Position numbers and translations under genes: made by a program. A stretch of DNA of 20,907 nt, taken from positions 1 to 20,907 of IMG/VR virus record IMGVR_UViG_3300037222_000162; one strand, written 5' to 3'. The notes under the pieces were generated by a model. The model saw nothing but the letters and a program-made list of their open reading frames with translations, ran no database searches and had not been told where the DNA came from. Below are positions 12,733 through 18,857 of this stretch, piece by piece. Within the stretch, counting starts at the first letter, position 1. Each line of letters begins with the position of its first letter. Source of the DNA: a virus.

Positions 12733-13041
12733 TTAGTGCTTGCCCATATCTTCGGCATGCTCGCCCTTCGTGACTTCCTTGATGGTCGCCGCAGTGGAGA
12801 GCGGGCGCTTGTTGGCCCCAATGGCTCCGCCCTGGGCGCGCTTGACCGAGCCGCCAGCGGCACGCTTCGGCTTGTCGGCGCGTTCCTTGGCCTTCTCGCC
12901 TTCGCCCTCGTGCTTGACCTTGCCGCCGCGCTTGCGCTCGTGGGCTTCCTTCATGACGTTGGAGTCGCCGCCTGCATAGGCAACAGCCCTGCCGCCTTCG
13001 GCCCGCTTCATCTCTTCATGCATCTTGTGACGGTGCTTCAT
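12733..13041 (-). CDS. Basic, Lys/Arg/Gly-rich virion-region protein
   Basis: A 102-residue, strongly basic protein (MKHRHKMHEEMKRAEGGRAV...). It has repeated KR-x-GG motifs (RAEGGR, RKRGGK, RAAGGS, RAQGGA) and His-rich ends. The segment GEGEKAKERADKPKRAAGG is nearly the same as one in the 255-residue protein at 11531-12298. High charge and no predicted fold suggest a DNA-binding or scaffolding-type protein of the head; this is inference. AAGGAG stands before the ATG. Confidence 0.65.
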   Translation of the reverse strand: MKHRHKMHEEMKRAEGGRAVAYAGGDSNVMKEAHERKRGGKVKHEGEGEKAKERADKPKRAAGGSVKRAQGGAIGANKRPLSTAATIKEVTKGEHAEDMGKH

Positions 13042-13054
13042 TTCAATTCACTCC

Positions 13055-14014
13055 TTAGGTGATAGCTACGGCAATGCCGGTGGATGAGCCGGTCGGAACT
13101 GCGCCCGTGCCGTAAACGTTACCGGTAGAAGCGATAGCCGTCGCACCAACCGAGATCGGGTTGTTAAGCAGTACCATGCCCCCAGCTGCGACACTGACTG
13201 TCATTCCGACTGTCATCGTAGTTGAAGAGGTTGAGATATCGTTAATAAACGCGCAGTTATCAAAATACTGGAAGCGATCTATCGAGCTAGCCGTAGCCAG
13301 CACAAACAGCGCAGAAGCCGAACTGGTCAGGCACGGGAAGATGCAGTCCTTGAAGACATTCCGGGGCGTACCGTTGATGAACTCCAGCGAAGCGTTAGCC
13401 GCACTACGCGTGACAGTATCGAGGCCGACGATGCAGTTGGTAAAGGTATTTTCACCGTTGCCACCGACACCACCAACCGTTAACGAACGCGAGCCGGTCT
13501 GAGCCGCCGCCCCAGCAGCATTACCCATTCCGAGAAACGCGCAATTATTGTACTGGTTACGCTGCCCGGCTTCCGCCCAGCAGATTCCTGTAGACGCAGC
13601 GGAGAAGCCATGAAACGCGCCGATGTTCTGGAAGATACACTCACCACCCGTAACGTTCACAAGGGGCGTGAACGCGGTCGTACCCGTCTGGGAGATGCGA
13701 GCGCGGGCTTCCGATTTAAGCTGGGGGGAGAGACCGATAAGATGGGTGCGGGAGAGGTTCCAGGCGACCGTTGCGGTGACATGCACGGTGCCAGTAAGGT
13801 AGACCACGTCGTTATTGTTGTTCTGACACTTGGCCAGAGCCTGCGTCAAGGTCTTGAACGGATCTTGCGGGCCGCCCGTATTGCCGTCGGAACCCAGGGT
13901 TTCATCAACCCAGAAGCTATTGCCTGTGAAGGGGGGGAGAGTTCCCTGAACGCCGTAAAGCGGCATCCCGAACTGGTTGGCGATATTAAGACCGCCGGAA
14001 TTGTAACCTGCCAT
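13055..14014 (-). CDS. Beta-helix virion protein downstream of the capsid gene
   Basis: A 319-residue protein. The N-terminus (GNSFWVDETLGSDGNTGGPQ, DPFKTLTQALAKC) is the entry of a pectate-lyase-like beta-helix. Repeated short strands follow (FQNIGAFHGF, YNNCAFLGMG, FTNCIVGLDT, FKDCIFPCL, FDNCAFIND), about one turn every 20-30 residues. Related proteins sit next to the major capsid gene in other uncultured phages, so a capsid surface or head-fibre role is likely, with glycan binding as the alternative. The ATG is preceded by AAGGA. A strong hairpin lies between it and the capsid gene. Confidence 0.7.
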   Translation of the reverse strand: MAGYNSGGLNIANQFGMPLYGVQGTLPPFTGNSFWVDETLGSDGNTGGPQDPFKTLTQALAKCQNNNNDVVYLTGTVHVTATVAWNLSRTHLIGLSPQLKSEARARISQTGTTAFTPLVNVTGGECIFQNIGAFHGFSAASTGICWAEAGQRNQYNNCAFLGMGNAAGAAAQTGSRSLTVGGVGGNGENTFTNCIVGLDTVTRSAANASLEFINGTPRNVFKDCIFPCLTSSASALFVLATASSIDRFQYFDNCAFINDISTSSTTMTVGMTVSVAAGGMVLLNNPISVGATAIASTGNVYGTGAVPTGSSTGIAVAIT

Positions 14015-14078
14015 TGTATAATCCTTTCATTCCTGGGAACTCGCGTCCCGGATCGTCGCGTTGGGCAGAAAGTAGTAA

Positions 14079-14107
14079 GCCCGAGGCAGGTGATGCTTGC
14101 CCCGGGC
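14079..14107 (-). terminator. Strong stem-loop after the major capsid gene
   Basis: In coding-strand order GCCCGGGGCA, a 9-nt loop, then TGCCTCGGGC: a 10-bp stem with one mismatch, nine bases after the capsid stop. The following bases (TTACTACTTTCT) are only moderately T-rich. It may be a weak terminator or a processing/stability hairpin that sets capsid message above downstream genes. Its loop (AGCATCACC) recalls the AGCAYGCTGC loop of the leader elements. Confidence 0.5.
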
Positions 14108-14115
14108 CTTAGTGC

Positions 14116-15042
14116 TTACGAAGTCGGCGTAGAGCCGTACAAAGCACGCGGATCATTGTAGCTGAAGGAGTAACGCTCCCAGCCCTTGACCAGCAGGTTA
14201 TCGGTGGTGAAGTCCACCTGCATGTCGATCTCGAACGGTTCACGCTCAAGATACAACAAACCAGGCTGATCCGTTTTGATGTACCAGGGATAAGCCGAGG
14301 TGAAGAAGACGTTCTTGGTGTAGGAAGTAACGCCACCCGCGACCGTTCCGATCACGTTCGGATCGTTCATCGCGGTACCCGGACGAAGCTCGGCACGCAG
14401 CAACCGCTGCGCGACAGGTTCATTGTTCGGGTGAATCACCAGTTCCTTGCCGGTCGCCATCATGCGGAGGCCCGCATTGTCATAGAAACCGGTCTGGATG
14501 GAGATCATGCCGTTAAGCAGGGAAGACTCATTCAAGTCAACCTGAGTAGTTGGGGTATTGGCCCAGGTGACCGGGCCAGAACCGCCCGCCGGAAGCGGGT
14601 GATTAATCGCGAGCAGGGCAACACCGTCGCCACCCACCGTGTTGTCATAGGTGGTCGAGTTGTTGAAGACGTTAGCGCCGTAAATCTCCTTGGTCTGGGC
14701 GAACGAGCGCTGAAGACCAAGGTTGGACGGACGGAACTGCGCCTTGTAGAGGTTGTCCGCAATGGTATTACGGGTGATCGCGTAACCCAGACCAATGCCG
14801 ACATGGAGCTGGTTATAGACGAACGCTTCACCGGCCCCGTTGTCGAACTGGGTCTGACCACCGTCGTTCTTGAGCGCCGCGAGCGGCAGGAAGCGCATGG
14901 AAGCAGTGCGCTCCTGTGCCATTTCCGACTTGCCCTGATCGAACAGCTTGGGCCAGATAGCGGGCCATTGCTTGTATTCACCTGTGACGCCACGAAGACC
15001 GGGAAGAAGAAGGTCACGGACTGCTGATACGTTAATTGCCAT
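14116..15042 (-). CDS. Major capsid protein (Mu gpT-like, HK97 fold)
   Basis: A 308-residue protein (MAINVSAVRDLLLPGLRGVT...). It matches the pattern of the gpT-like major head protein group: RTASMRFLPLAALKNDGGQ early, GYAITRNTIADNLYK, a central variable loop, KELVIHPNNEPVAQRLLRAE, and the end DMQVDFTTDNLLVKGWERYS. No N-terminal protease-cleaved scaffold region is evident. It follows a decoration-like gene by three bases, the usual order for head operons, and precedes a hairpin. This is the main component of the icosahedral shell. Confidence 0.85.
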   Translation of the reverse strand: MAINVSAVRDLLLPGLRGVTGEYKQWPAIWPKLFDQGKSEMAQERTASMRFLPLAALKNDGGQTQFDNGAGEAFVYNQLHVGIGLGYAITRNTIADNLYKAQFRPSNLGLQRSFAQTKEIYGANVFNNSTTYDNTVGGDGVALLAINHPLPAGGSGPVTWANTPTTQVDLNESSLLNGMISIQTGFYDNAGLRMMATGKELVIHPNNEPVAQRLLRAELRPGTAMNDPNVIGTVAGGVTSYTKNVFFTSAYPWYIKTDQPGLLYLEREPFEIDMQVDFTTDNLLVKGWERYSFSYNDPRALYGSTPTS

Positions 15043-15045
15043 GAC

Positions 15046-15654
15046 CTAGACTCCCGCGCTGTTCTTGAACATCTGGTTGTTGAACGCGACGACGACGTTG
15101 TTGTACGCCGTCGTGATGTCCGAACCATTTGCTCCGGGTGGGGAAGTTCTGAACCCAACAACCTTAAAGGGGAGGGTAGAAGTCGTGGTCGGCGTATCAA
15201 GCGCCGCCGTGGAGATGCCAGTCGTGGTGTTACCCGAACCGACAATGATGTCAGCCGTCTGACCTAAAGCAGACTGGCCAATCGGACCAGCCGCCGCCTG
15301 AACCAGGAATTCGGCATTGGGGTCGTCGCAAACGTGCGCACTAACGTCGCCCGTAGCGTCTGAACCCGGCCAATAGTTGTTCCACACAGTCTTCTTCTGG
15401 GAGGTGCTGTAGTAGGTGCACCCCAGGAAGATGCCAACCGGAATACGGGTCGCGGTTGCGCCGTCACCCTCAGCCCACAGCTCAAGATAGCCGGTGGGGG
15501 TGGCGTAATTCGTCCGGACCAGGTCACCAAAGAAGATAGCGGTGCCATAAGTGGAAGCAATTTTATACGGAGGATTTCCTCCAGATGCGAAATTGGGCGG
15601 GCCTGAGGCCGTACCAATCTGCATGAGGCCAAAGGGGCCTGCAACGTTCGCCAT
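15046..15654 (-). CDS. Capsid decoration-like protein
   Basis: A 202-residue, Gly/Thr/Ala-rich beta protein (MANVAGPFGLMQIGTASGPP...). It has a central GIFLGCTYYSTSQKKTVWNN and an Ala/Gly-rich later half. The MANVxxPxG start and a position just upstream of the major capsid gene are typical of phage head-stabilising or decoration proteins. AAGGA lies nine bases before the ATG. The leader carries copy B of the shared RNA element and a long structured 5' region, suggesting that head gene expression is controlled from here. Confidence 0.7.
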   Translation of the reverse strand: MANVAGPFGLMQIGTASGPPNFASGGNPPYKIASTYGTAIFFGDLVRTNYATPTGYLELWAEGDGATATRIPVGIFLGCTYYSTSQKKTVWNNYWPGSDATGDVSAHVCDDPNAEFLVQAAAGPIGQSALGQTADIIVGSGNTTTGISTAALDTPTTTSTLPFKVVGFRTSPPGANGSDITTAYNNVVVAFNNQMFKNSAGV

Positions 15655-15664
15655 GGATAAGCGT

Positions 15665-15755
15665 CCTTAACTTCGGCTTAAGGAGCGGGCACCCAAAAAC
15701 GCGCGGGTAGCTCTTCAGCCTGAGGGTTTGAACGCTACCGCAGCGTGCTGGTAGC
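15665..15755 (-). promoter_or_regulatory. Leader RNA element, copy B
   Basis: In coding-strand order: stem-loop 15734-15755 (GCTACC/GGTAGC around AGCACGCTGC), a 25-nt gap, the box ACCCGCGCGTTTTTGGGT (15691-15708), then hairpin CCTTAA/TTAAGG (15665-15683) just before the ribosome binding site. The box starts 36 bases from the ATG, against 37 in copy A. The box is 16/18 identical and the stem has compensating changes. On the opposite strand the stem is followed by AGGTTTTT, so it might also end plus-strand transcripts. Confidence 0.6.
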
Positions 15756-15791
15756 AGGTTTTTAGATTAGGGAGATTTAGCTCGGGGGAAA

Positions 15792-15873
15792 CTCTGCTGA
15801 ATCAAAGTGGACCTGCTCGGCCCGGTCAGCAAAGGAGTTGAATACCTGTTTGCGGAAGCTACCGCTCAACCCC
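15792..15873 (-). promoter_or_regulatory. Structured upstream part of the head-operon leader
   Basis: Two nested folds are visible. The first has arms GGGGTTGA/TCAACTCC (15866-15873 with 15834-15841, eight pairs) around an inner GCGG/CCGC hairpin. The second has arms CTTTGCTGA/TCAGCAGAG (15826-15834 with 15792-15800, nine pairs, one G-U) around an inner GGGCC/GGTCC hairpin. No open frame covers it. It is part of a 335-bp gene-free stretch (15655-15989) and would lie in the 5' leader of the decoration and capsid message. Confidence 0.5.
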
Positions 15874-15901
15874 GAAAGACGAAATTCTAAGCTGGATTGA
15901 A

Positions 15902-15930
15902 GCTATACTTGATAACTGGAACAAGAACAA
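15902..15930 (-). promoter_or_regulatory. Possible promoter for the head operon
   Basis: On the minus strand TTGTTC (15925-15930), a 17-bp spacer, then TATAGC (15902-15907). The -35 matches TTGACA at three positions and the -10 matches TATAAT at four, so it is a moderate sigma70-like candidate. It would give a leader of about 240 bases before the decoration gene, covering all the structured elements. Confidence 0.35.
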
Positions 15931-15989
15931 GGGGTTTTGGAAAATTCTTTTAAGAGCAAGGGTTATCCTTCGGACTTTAGCTTTTCCGA

Positions 15990-16094
15990 CTAAGCCAAAA
16001 AACGCATTAAGCTATAAAACACCAACAATGCCATAAACCCCATCCAGGCAATCCAACAGGGCCAAAAGATAATTGCAGGCACATTGTTAAACAA
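15990..16094 (-). CDS. 34-residue membrane peptide, TTG start
   Basis: The frame MFNNVPAIIFWPCWIAWMGF continues for 14 more residues, ending LMRFLA. It is one long hydrophobic, tryptophan-rich segment with a basic end, so a single-pass membrane peptide is predicted. The TTG at 16092-16094 has GAGAGG eight bases upstream; a GTG at residue 5 is an alternative. No homologue is recognised. The following bases TCGGAAAAGC belong to a 14-base sequence also present after another stop codon near 19975. Confidence 0.4.
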   Translation of the reverse strand: MFNNVPAIIFWPCWIAWMGFMALLVFYSLMRFLA

Positions 16095-16105
16095 AACTAA
16101 AGCCT

Positions 16106-16126
16106 CTCACTGGATTGCTGCGCCCT
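16106..16126 (-). repeat. Remnant copy of a gene end
   Basis: These 21 bases match 16924-16944 at 19 positions; there they encode the last residues and stop of the 52-residue protein. In this copy the frame is interrupted by TAG four codons earlier. It is probably the leftover of a duplication, and its end now supplies the ribosome binding site of the 34-residue membrane peptide. Confidence 0.6.
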
Positions 16127-16166
16127 ACTTAAAATTCCTGCATCGGCGGAAAATAGCGCATTTGGT

Positions 16167-16436
16167 CTATTCCGACTTATTCACAACCTTCACGCCCAGA
16201 CTATCCAGCCTGTTAAGAAGCCACTGGAGCCACTGCGCCGCATCATCCTTACTATTACACCCGGGACTATCAACGCTAAAAGAATAACTCTCATACAGCG
16301 CAACTTTTAGCTTTTCCTTTGCGCTCAGTTCCTTATCCAGCTTAAGCACGCCAAGCGCAACCAGCGTATCAACAGCCTGCCCGGCGTCACCACACCAGAA
16401 CGGCTTGGCAATCTTCTCGGCTTCATCCCGCGTCAT
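16167..16436 (-). CDS. Hypothetical phage protein
   Basis: An 89-residue soluble protein (MTRDEAEKIAKPFWCGDAGQ...). It has helices around DTLVALGVLKLDKELSAKEK and an ending DDAAQWLQWLLNRLDSLGVK. I do not recognise the family. It is the last sizeable gene of the small-gene block before the gene-free leader of the head operon. No membrane or metal motif is seen. Confidence 0.6.
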   Translation of the reverse strand: MTRDEAEKIAKPFWCGDAGQAVDTLVALGVLKLDKELSAKEKLKVALYESYSFSVDSPGCNSKDDAAQWLQWLLNRLDSLGVKVVNKSE

Positions 16437-16476
16437 AACCAGAACCTCTCGCTCGATTAGTTAAGCTTTTCTGATA

Positions 16477-16707
16477 TTACCACTTGAGACCTTCTCCATG
16501 CCATTGAACAAAGTTACGAACCTGCATGACGAATAGAACCGTGGATAGGAAAACGCCGCCCCACATCTGATACGGGATAAACAAACCAATCCACAGAAGC
16601 TCCGAAAACGCAGCCAGAAACGGACCGGATTTGCGATGGTTGCCCATCAGCCACAAACCCACCAGCAGAATGGCGGCGGCGATGAACTGCAATGAGAGAT
16701 TAATCAT
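16477..16707 (-). CDS. Small membrane protein, about three transmembrane segments
   Basis: A 76-residue hydrophobic protein. Predicted segments lie at about residues 5-21 (SLQFIAAAILLVGLWLM), 29-47 (FLAAFSELLWIGLFIPYQM) and 50-65 (GVFLSTVLFVMQVRNF). The GNHRKSG loop between the first two is basic. Small proteins of this type resemble the PnuC-like or LPXTG-free membrane proteins of phages, with no known role. It lies between two small soluble genes in the accessory block. Confidence 0.65.
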   Translation of the reverse strand: MINLSLQFIAAAILLVGLWLMGNHRKSGPFLAAFSELLWIGLFIPYQMWGGVFLSTVLFVMQVRNFVQWHGEGLKW

Positions 16708-16716
16708 TTAGGCTTT

Positions 16717-16911
16717 TCAGGGTTGGGGTATTGGATTTCGCTTTTCCGATGTCTCAGCCTCAAACAGCATTTGCAGAACCCTGTTTTCATGATCCTGCAA
16801 AGCGCAAAGGGCAATATAGAGCAAAGAATGGACTGGCTCGGATTTAAGCGCTTCAACCCGCGCCCAGATAGCTTTCCTCTCGGAATAAACACTCTCTGGT
16901 TTTTCCCTCAT
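16717..16911 (-). CDS. Small hypothetical phage protein
   Basis: A 64-residue, helical and charged protein (MREKPESVYSERKAIWARVE...) ending in TSEKRNPIPQP. GAGGGG lies upstream of the ATG. This frame is preferred over a 62-residue one overlapping it (16704-16892), which is rich in Cys and Arg without a pattern. The family is unknown. Confidence 0.55.
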   Translation of the reverse strand: MREKPESVYSERKAIWARVEALKSEPVHSLLYIALCALQDHENRVLQMLFEAETSEKRNPIPQP

Positions 16912-16924
16912 ATTCTAACACCCC

Positions 16925-17083
16925 TCACTCGGTTGCTGCGCCCTCTACGAACTTGACCAGCGCCTTATACCTGGCCTTCATCTTCTCACGGTTAACCGTT
17001 AGCTGCGAACCCTTAACTTCCAAGTAGATTGCCGTAGCCCTCAAGGCGGCGTCTGCCTGTTCATCCGTTAACTCTCTTGGCAT
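16925..17083 (-). CDS. Small helical protein (52 residues)
   Basis: The frame MPRELTDEQADAALRATAIY continues to FVEGAATE. It is amphipathic and charged throughout, consistent with a small alpha-helical protein. The start is the ATG at 17083; the ribosome binding site is weak. Its last 21 bases are duplicated, with two changes, at 16106-16126. It is the right length and in the right position to be one of the chain of small genes. Function unknown. Confidence 0.55.
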   Translation of the reverse strand: MPRELTDEQADAALRATAIYLEVKGSQLTVNREKMKARYKALVKFVEGAATE

Positions 17084-17100
17084 TACTACGCAAGGCTTGC

Positions 17101-17400
17101 TCACACCAATGCCTCACATCTACGATAAGCCGTTTTCCGGGGTTGACCGTCTCTTACATCGGTTAACATAAGCGTGTGGTACCTCAAGCGGCGAGCTATG
17201 ACTTTACGCTGGTAGCCCCTGGTTTGGATAAGATCCAGCTGTAGCAAGGCTATTACCCTCAAGCGTTCCTCCAAGGTGTAGCCGTAACGCTTGTCTTTCC
17301 CGATCTTCTGAATCGTTACAGTGGTACCGGGGTTGAGCCTGCTTAGATAAGCCCTTAACTGGTGATCGGTATAATGCCGATCATTAACTGAGTAGCTCAT
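17101..17400 (-). CDS. Basic hypothetical phage protein
   Basis: A 99-residue, strongly basic protein (MSYSVNDRHYTDHQLRAYLS...). It is helical with many Arg residues (GYQRKVIARRLRYHTLML), so nucleic-acid binding is possible but not shown. The ATG overlaps the upstream stop as ATGA. The family is not recognised. Confidence 0.6.
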   Translation of the reverse strand: MSYSVNDRHYTDHQLRAYLSRLNPGTTVTIQKIGKDKRYGYTLEERLRVIALLQLDLIQTRGYQRKVIARRLRYHTLMLTDVRDGQPRKTAYRRCEALV

Positions 17401-17690
17401 ACCTTGGCCTTCTGGCGCTTGGGTTCAAGCATAGCGGTGAATACGGAGATATCGGTCTGTACAAGGGGACGAAACCCCGATGCCACCCAACCCGGTTCGT
17501 ATAGTAACCCACCAAGTATACCCCCTGGGGCAGGAAATTCAGACAACTCCAACGTCAATTCACCAGCTTTGGCGATATAAATGTTAGTAACCGTTCCAAT
17601 TTCCCCAAAATCAGGCTCTATATAACCCCGCATAGTGATGCCAATCCTGGGCTCTACACAAACCACCTTCTGACCTATTCTGAACGACAT
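17397..17690 (-). CDS. Conserved phage protein (IGQKVVCV family)
   Basis: A 97-residue, beta-rich protein. The start RIGQKVVCVEPRIG and the end SGFRPLVQTDISVFTAML match a conserved pattern I recall from small phage and prophage proteins, of unknown function. The fold is probably an SH3-like barrel (GQKVVCVE, EIGTVTNIYI, LTLELSEF). It is coupled by ATGA to the next gene. No catalytic residues stand out. Confidence 0.7.
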   Translation of the reverse strand: MSFRIGQKVVCVEPRIGITMRGYIEPDFGEIGTVTNIYIAKAGELTLELSEFPAPGGILGGLLYEPGWVASGFRPLVQTDISVFTAMLEPKRQKAKV

Positions 17691-17693
17691 CTT

Positions 17694-17816
17694 TCACCAC
17701 CATTTAAGTACGAAGTGCAGCAGGATATATGCAATGCCGCCGTAAGCGACTATGGCAAGAACAACAGCGCAGCCAACACCAGTTAATACCATTTTAGCTT
17801 CTGCATCTTTACCCAT
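17694..17816 (-). CDS. 40-residue membrane peptide
   Basis: The frame MGKDAEAKMVLTGVGCAVVL continues through AIVAYGGIAYILLHF to LKWW. A short polar start is followed by one membrane segment of about 24 residues. GGGGGAT lies five bases before the ATG, and the gene sits one base after the stop of 17818-18042. Function unknown. Confidence 0.55.
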   Translation of the reverse strand: MGKDAEAKMVLTGVGCAVVLAIVAYGGIAYILLHFVLKWW

Positions 17817-17817
17817 T

Positions 17818-18042
17818 TTATCCCCCGTTCATGGCGTTAATTACAAAGCGATAAATCGGAAAGTAGTGTCTTGTAAAGGATGCGCCGCGCTCATTGATGT
17901 AAATATTCATCCTGATCCAGTTAATGAACTCGCGGCGCTCAGCGGGCGTATCAGAAAGCTTTTTCGCAGGATGGTACTTACGTTGCCGGAAGCTACGCAG
18001 ATCAGGCTTACACTCAACTGGTTTGTACGGCGCGGGCCTCAC
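17818..18042 (-). CDS. Small basic hypothetical protein, GTG start
   Basis: A 74-residue basic protein (MRPAPYKPVECKPDLRSFRQ...) with a central ERREFINWIRMNIYIN helix. The GTG at 18040-18042 follows the GcrA-like gene's stop by three bases, with AGGTG upstream. It is probably read from the same message as that regulator. The family is not recognised. Confidence 0.55.
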   Translation of the reverse strand: MRPAPYKPVECKPDLRSFRQRKYHPAKKLSDTPAERREFINWIRMNIYINERGASFTRHYFPIYRFVINAMNGG

Positions 18043-18045
18043 TAA

Positions 18046-18672
18046 TCACCTAAAAAGTGGCGCACGATGAACGCTCCGTTGCTGTGGAGGCTGATAAACT
18101 ACTCTCTGATGGGCTAAACACCAGGACGTTCGCCCCTCGACTTTCCGACCACAGTACAAACCCTCCCCAACTACATACCGGCACTCGGCGGGCTTTCCGT
18201 CAAAAAAAGTTAACTCGGAAATGCTGAGTGCCGCCGCTTCTTTCGCCGGTTCTACAACTAAGCTAACCTCCTCGGGGGAATAAGTTAATGGCAACTCAGT
18301 TAAGAACACTTCGCCTGCAATTTCGCCCACAATCGGATCTTTAAGCAAAGGCCAGAGTTGTGTTGACTTAACAACAGCCCCACCATTTTCAGGAACCAAC
18401 TCAGCATAAAGCTGACCTACGGACTCCGGTGTATAAGGGCGGCGCTCAATAAGCCGTACCCGAGGACGAGGCGTCTGACGCTTTTTCTCAATCAAGGTTT
18501 TACTCCTTGTGAAAACGACACCATCATGATGTCTCAGCCGGTAAAGTATACCAGCTACTTTTCCGCGCGTCAGGTTGAGTTGCTCAGCAATCAGCAGCAT
18601 CGAGACGCCTGCCTCAAAGAGCTCCTTAACCTGTTCAACCCTGGCAGGCTCCCACTGCCCAGTAAAAGTCAT
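18046..18672 (-). CDS. gcrA: GcrA-family transcription regulator
   Basis: A 208-residue protein with both halves of GcrA. The N-terminal helix-turn-helix (residues 7-46, WEPARVEQVKELFEAGVSML, IAEQLNLTRGKVAGILYRLR) binds DNA. The C-terminal segment (C164, C174, C185 and H188, ending HQRVVYQP) matches the GcrA zinc and sigma70-contacting region. Cellular GcrA activates sigma70 promoters carrying methylated GANTC and controls the cell cycle in Alphaproteobacteria. A phage copy could redirect host RNA polymerase or cell-cycle timing. AGGAAGG precedes the ATG. A TATAAT lies upstream, without a clear -35. The linker is longer than in short cellular forms. Confidence 0.85.
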   Translation of the reverse strand: MTFTGQWEPARVEQVKELFEAGVSMLLIAEQLNLTRGKVAGILYRLRHHDGVVFTRSKTLIEKKRQTPRPRVRLIERRPYTPESVGQLYAELVPENGGAVVKSTQLWPLLKDPIVGEIAGEVFLTELPLTYSPEEVSLVVEPAKEAAALSISELTFFDGKPAECRYVVGEGLYCGRKVEGRTSWCLAHQRVVYQPPQQRSVHRAPLFR

Positions 18673-18707
18673 CTCTATCGCCTTCCTGTGTGATTATAGA
18701 ACCTGTT

Positions 18708-18857
18708 TTAGACCCGCTCCTCGTCCGTAATTGTACCGGGAACGATCCAGTAAGAATAACTAGGCCACCCGGAATAGCCATAATACACCATCTTGCAGAA
18801 ATTTGCCCAACAGTAGTCAGGTTTACCGTAGATGTTCATGCTTTCTGTAAAAGCCAC
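18708..18857 (-). CDS. Small aromatic-rich protein (49 residues), GTG start
   Basis: A 49-residue protein unusually rich in Tyr and Trp (NIYGKPDYCWANFC, then VYYGYSGWPSYSYWIVPG). The GTG at 18857 shares a base with the phosphatase stop (TAGTG) and has GGAAGGGA upstream. An internal ATG at 18839 lacks such a site. The acidic tail is DEERV. The family is not recognised; the small size and aromatic content fit a protein-binding inhibitor type, but that is only a guess. Confidence 0.5.
   Translation of the reverse strand: MAFTESMNIYGKPDYCWANFCKMVYYGYSGWPSYSYWIVPGTITDEERV

Noticed and set aside
13610-14161. Long plus-strand open frame (183 codons)
   Set aside because: It is antisense to the beta-helix gene and part of the capsid gene. 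It has patternless composition, no ribosome binding site, and the minus frame has clear homology-like motifs.
14431-15027. Plus-strand open frame of 198 codons
   Set aside because: Shadow of the major capsid gene on the opposite strand; composition is Arg/Val/Gly-rich as expected for antisense of a coding frame.
15690-15850. tRNA-like look of the head leader (TTTGAAC, TTAGCTC, GTTGAATACC)
   Set aside because: No acceptor stem or consistent D, anticodon and T arms could be assembled on either strand; the stems found are unrelated to a cloverleaf.
16704-16892. Alternative minus-strand frame of 62 codons
   Set aside because: Overlaps the better-supported 64-residue gene in another frame; Cys/Arg-rich without order.
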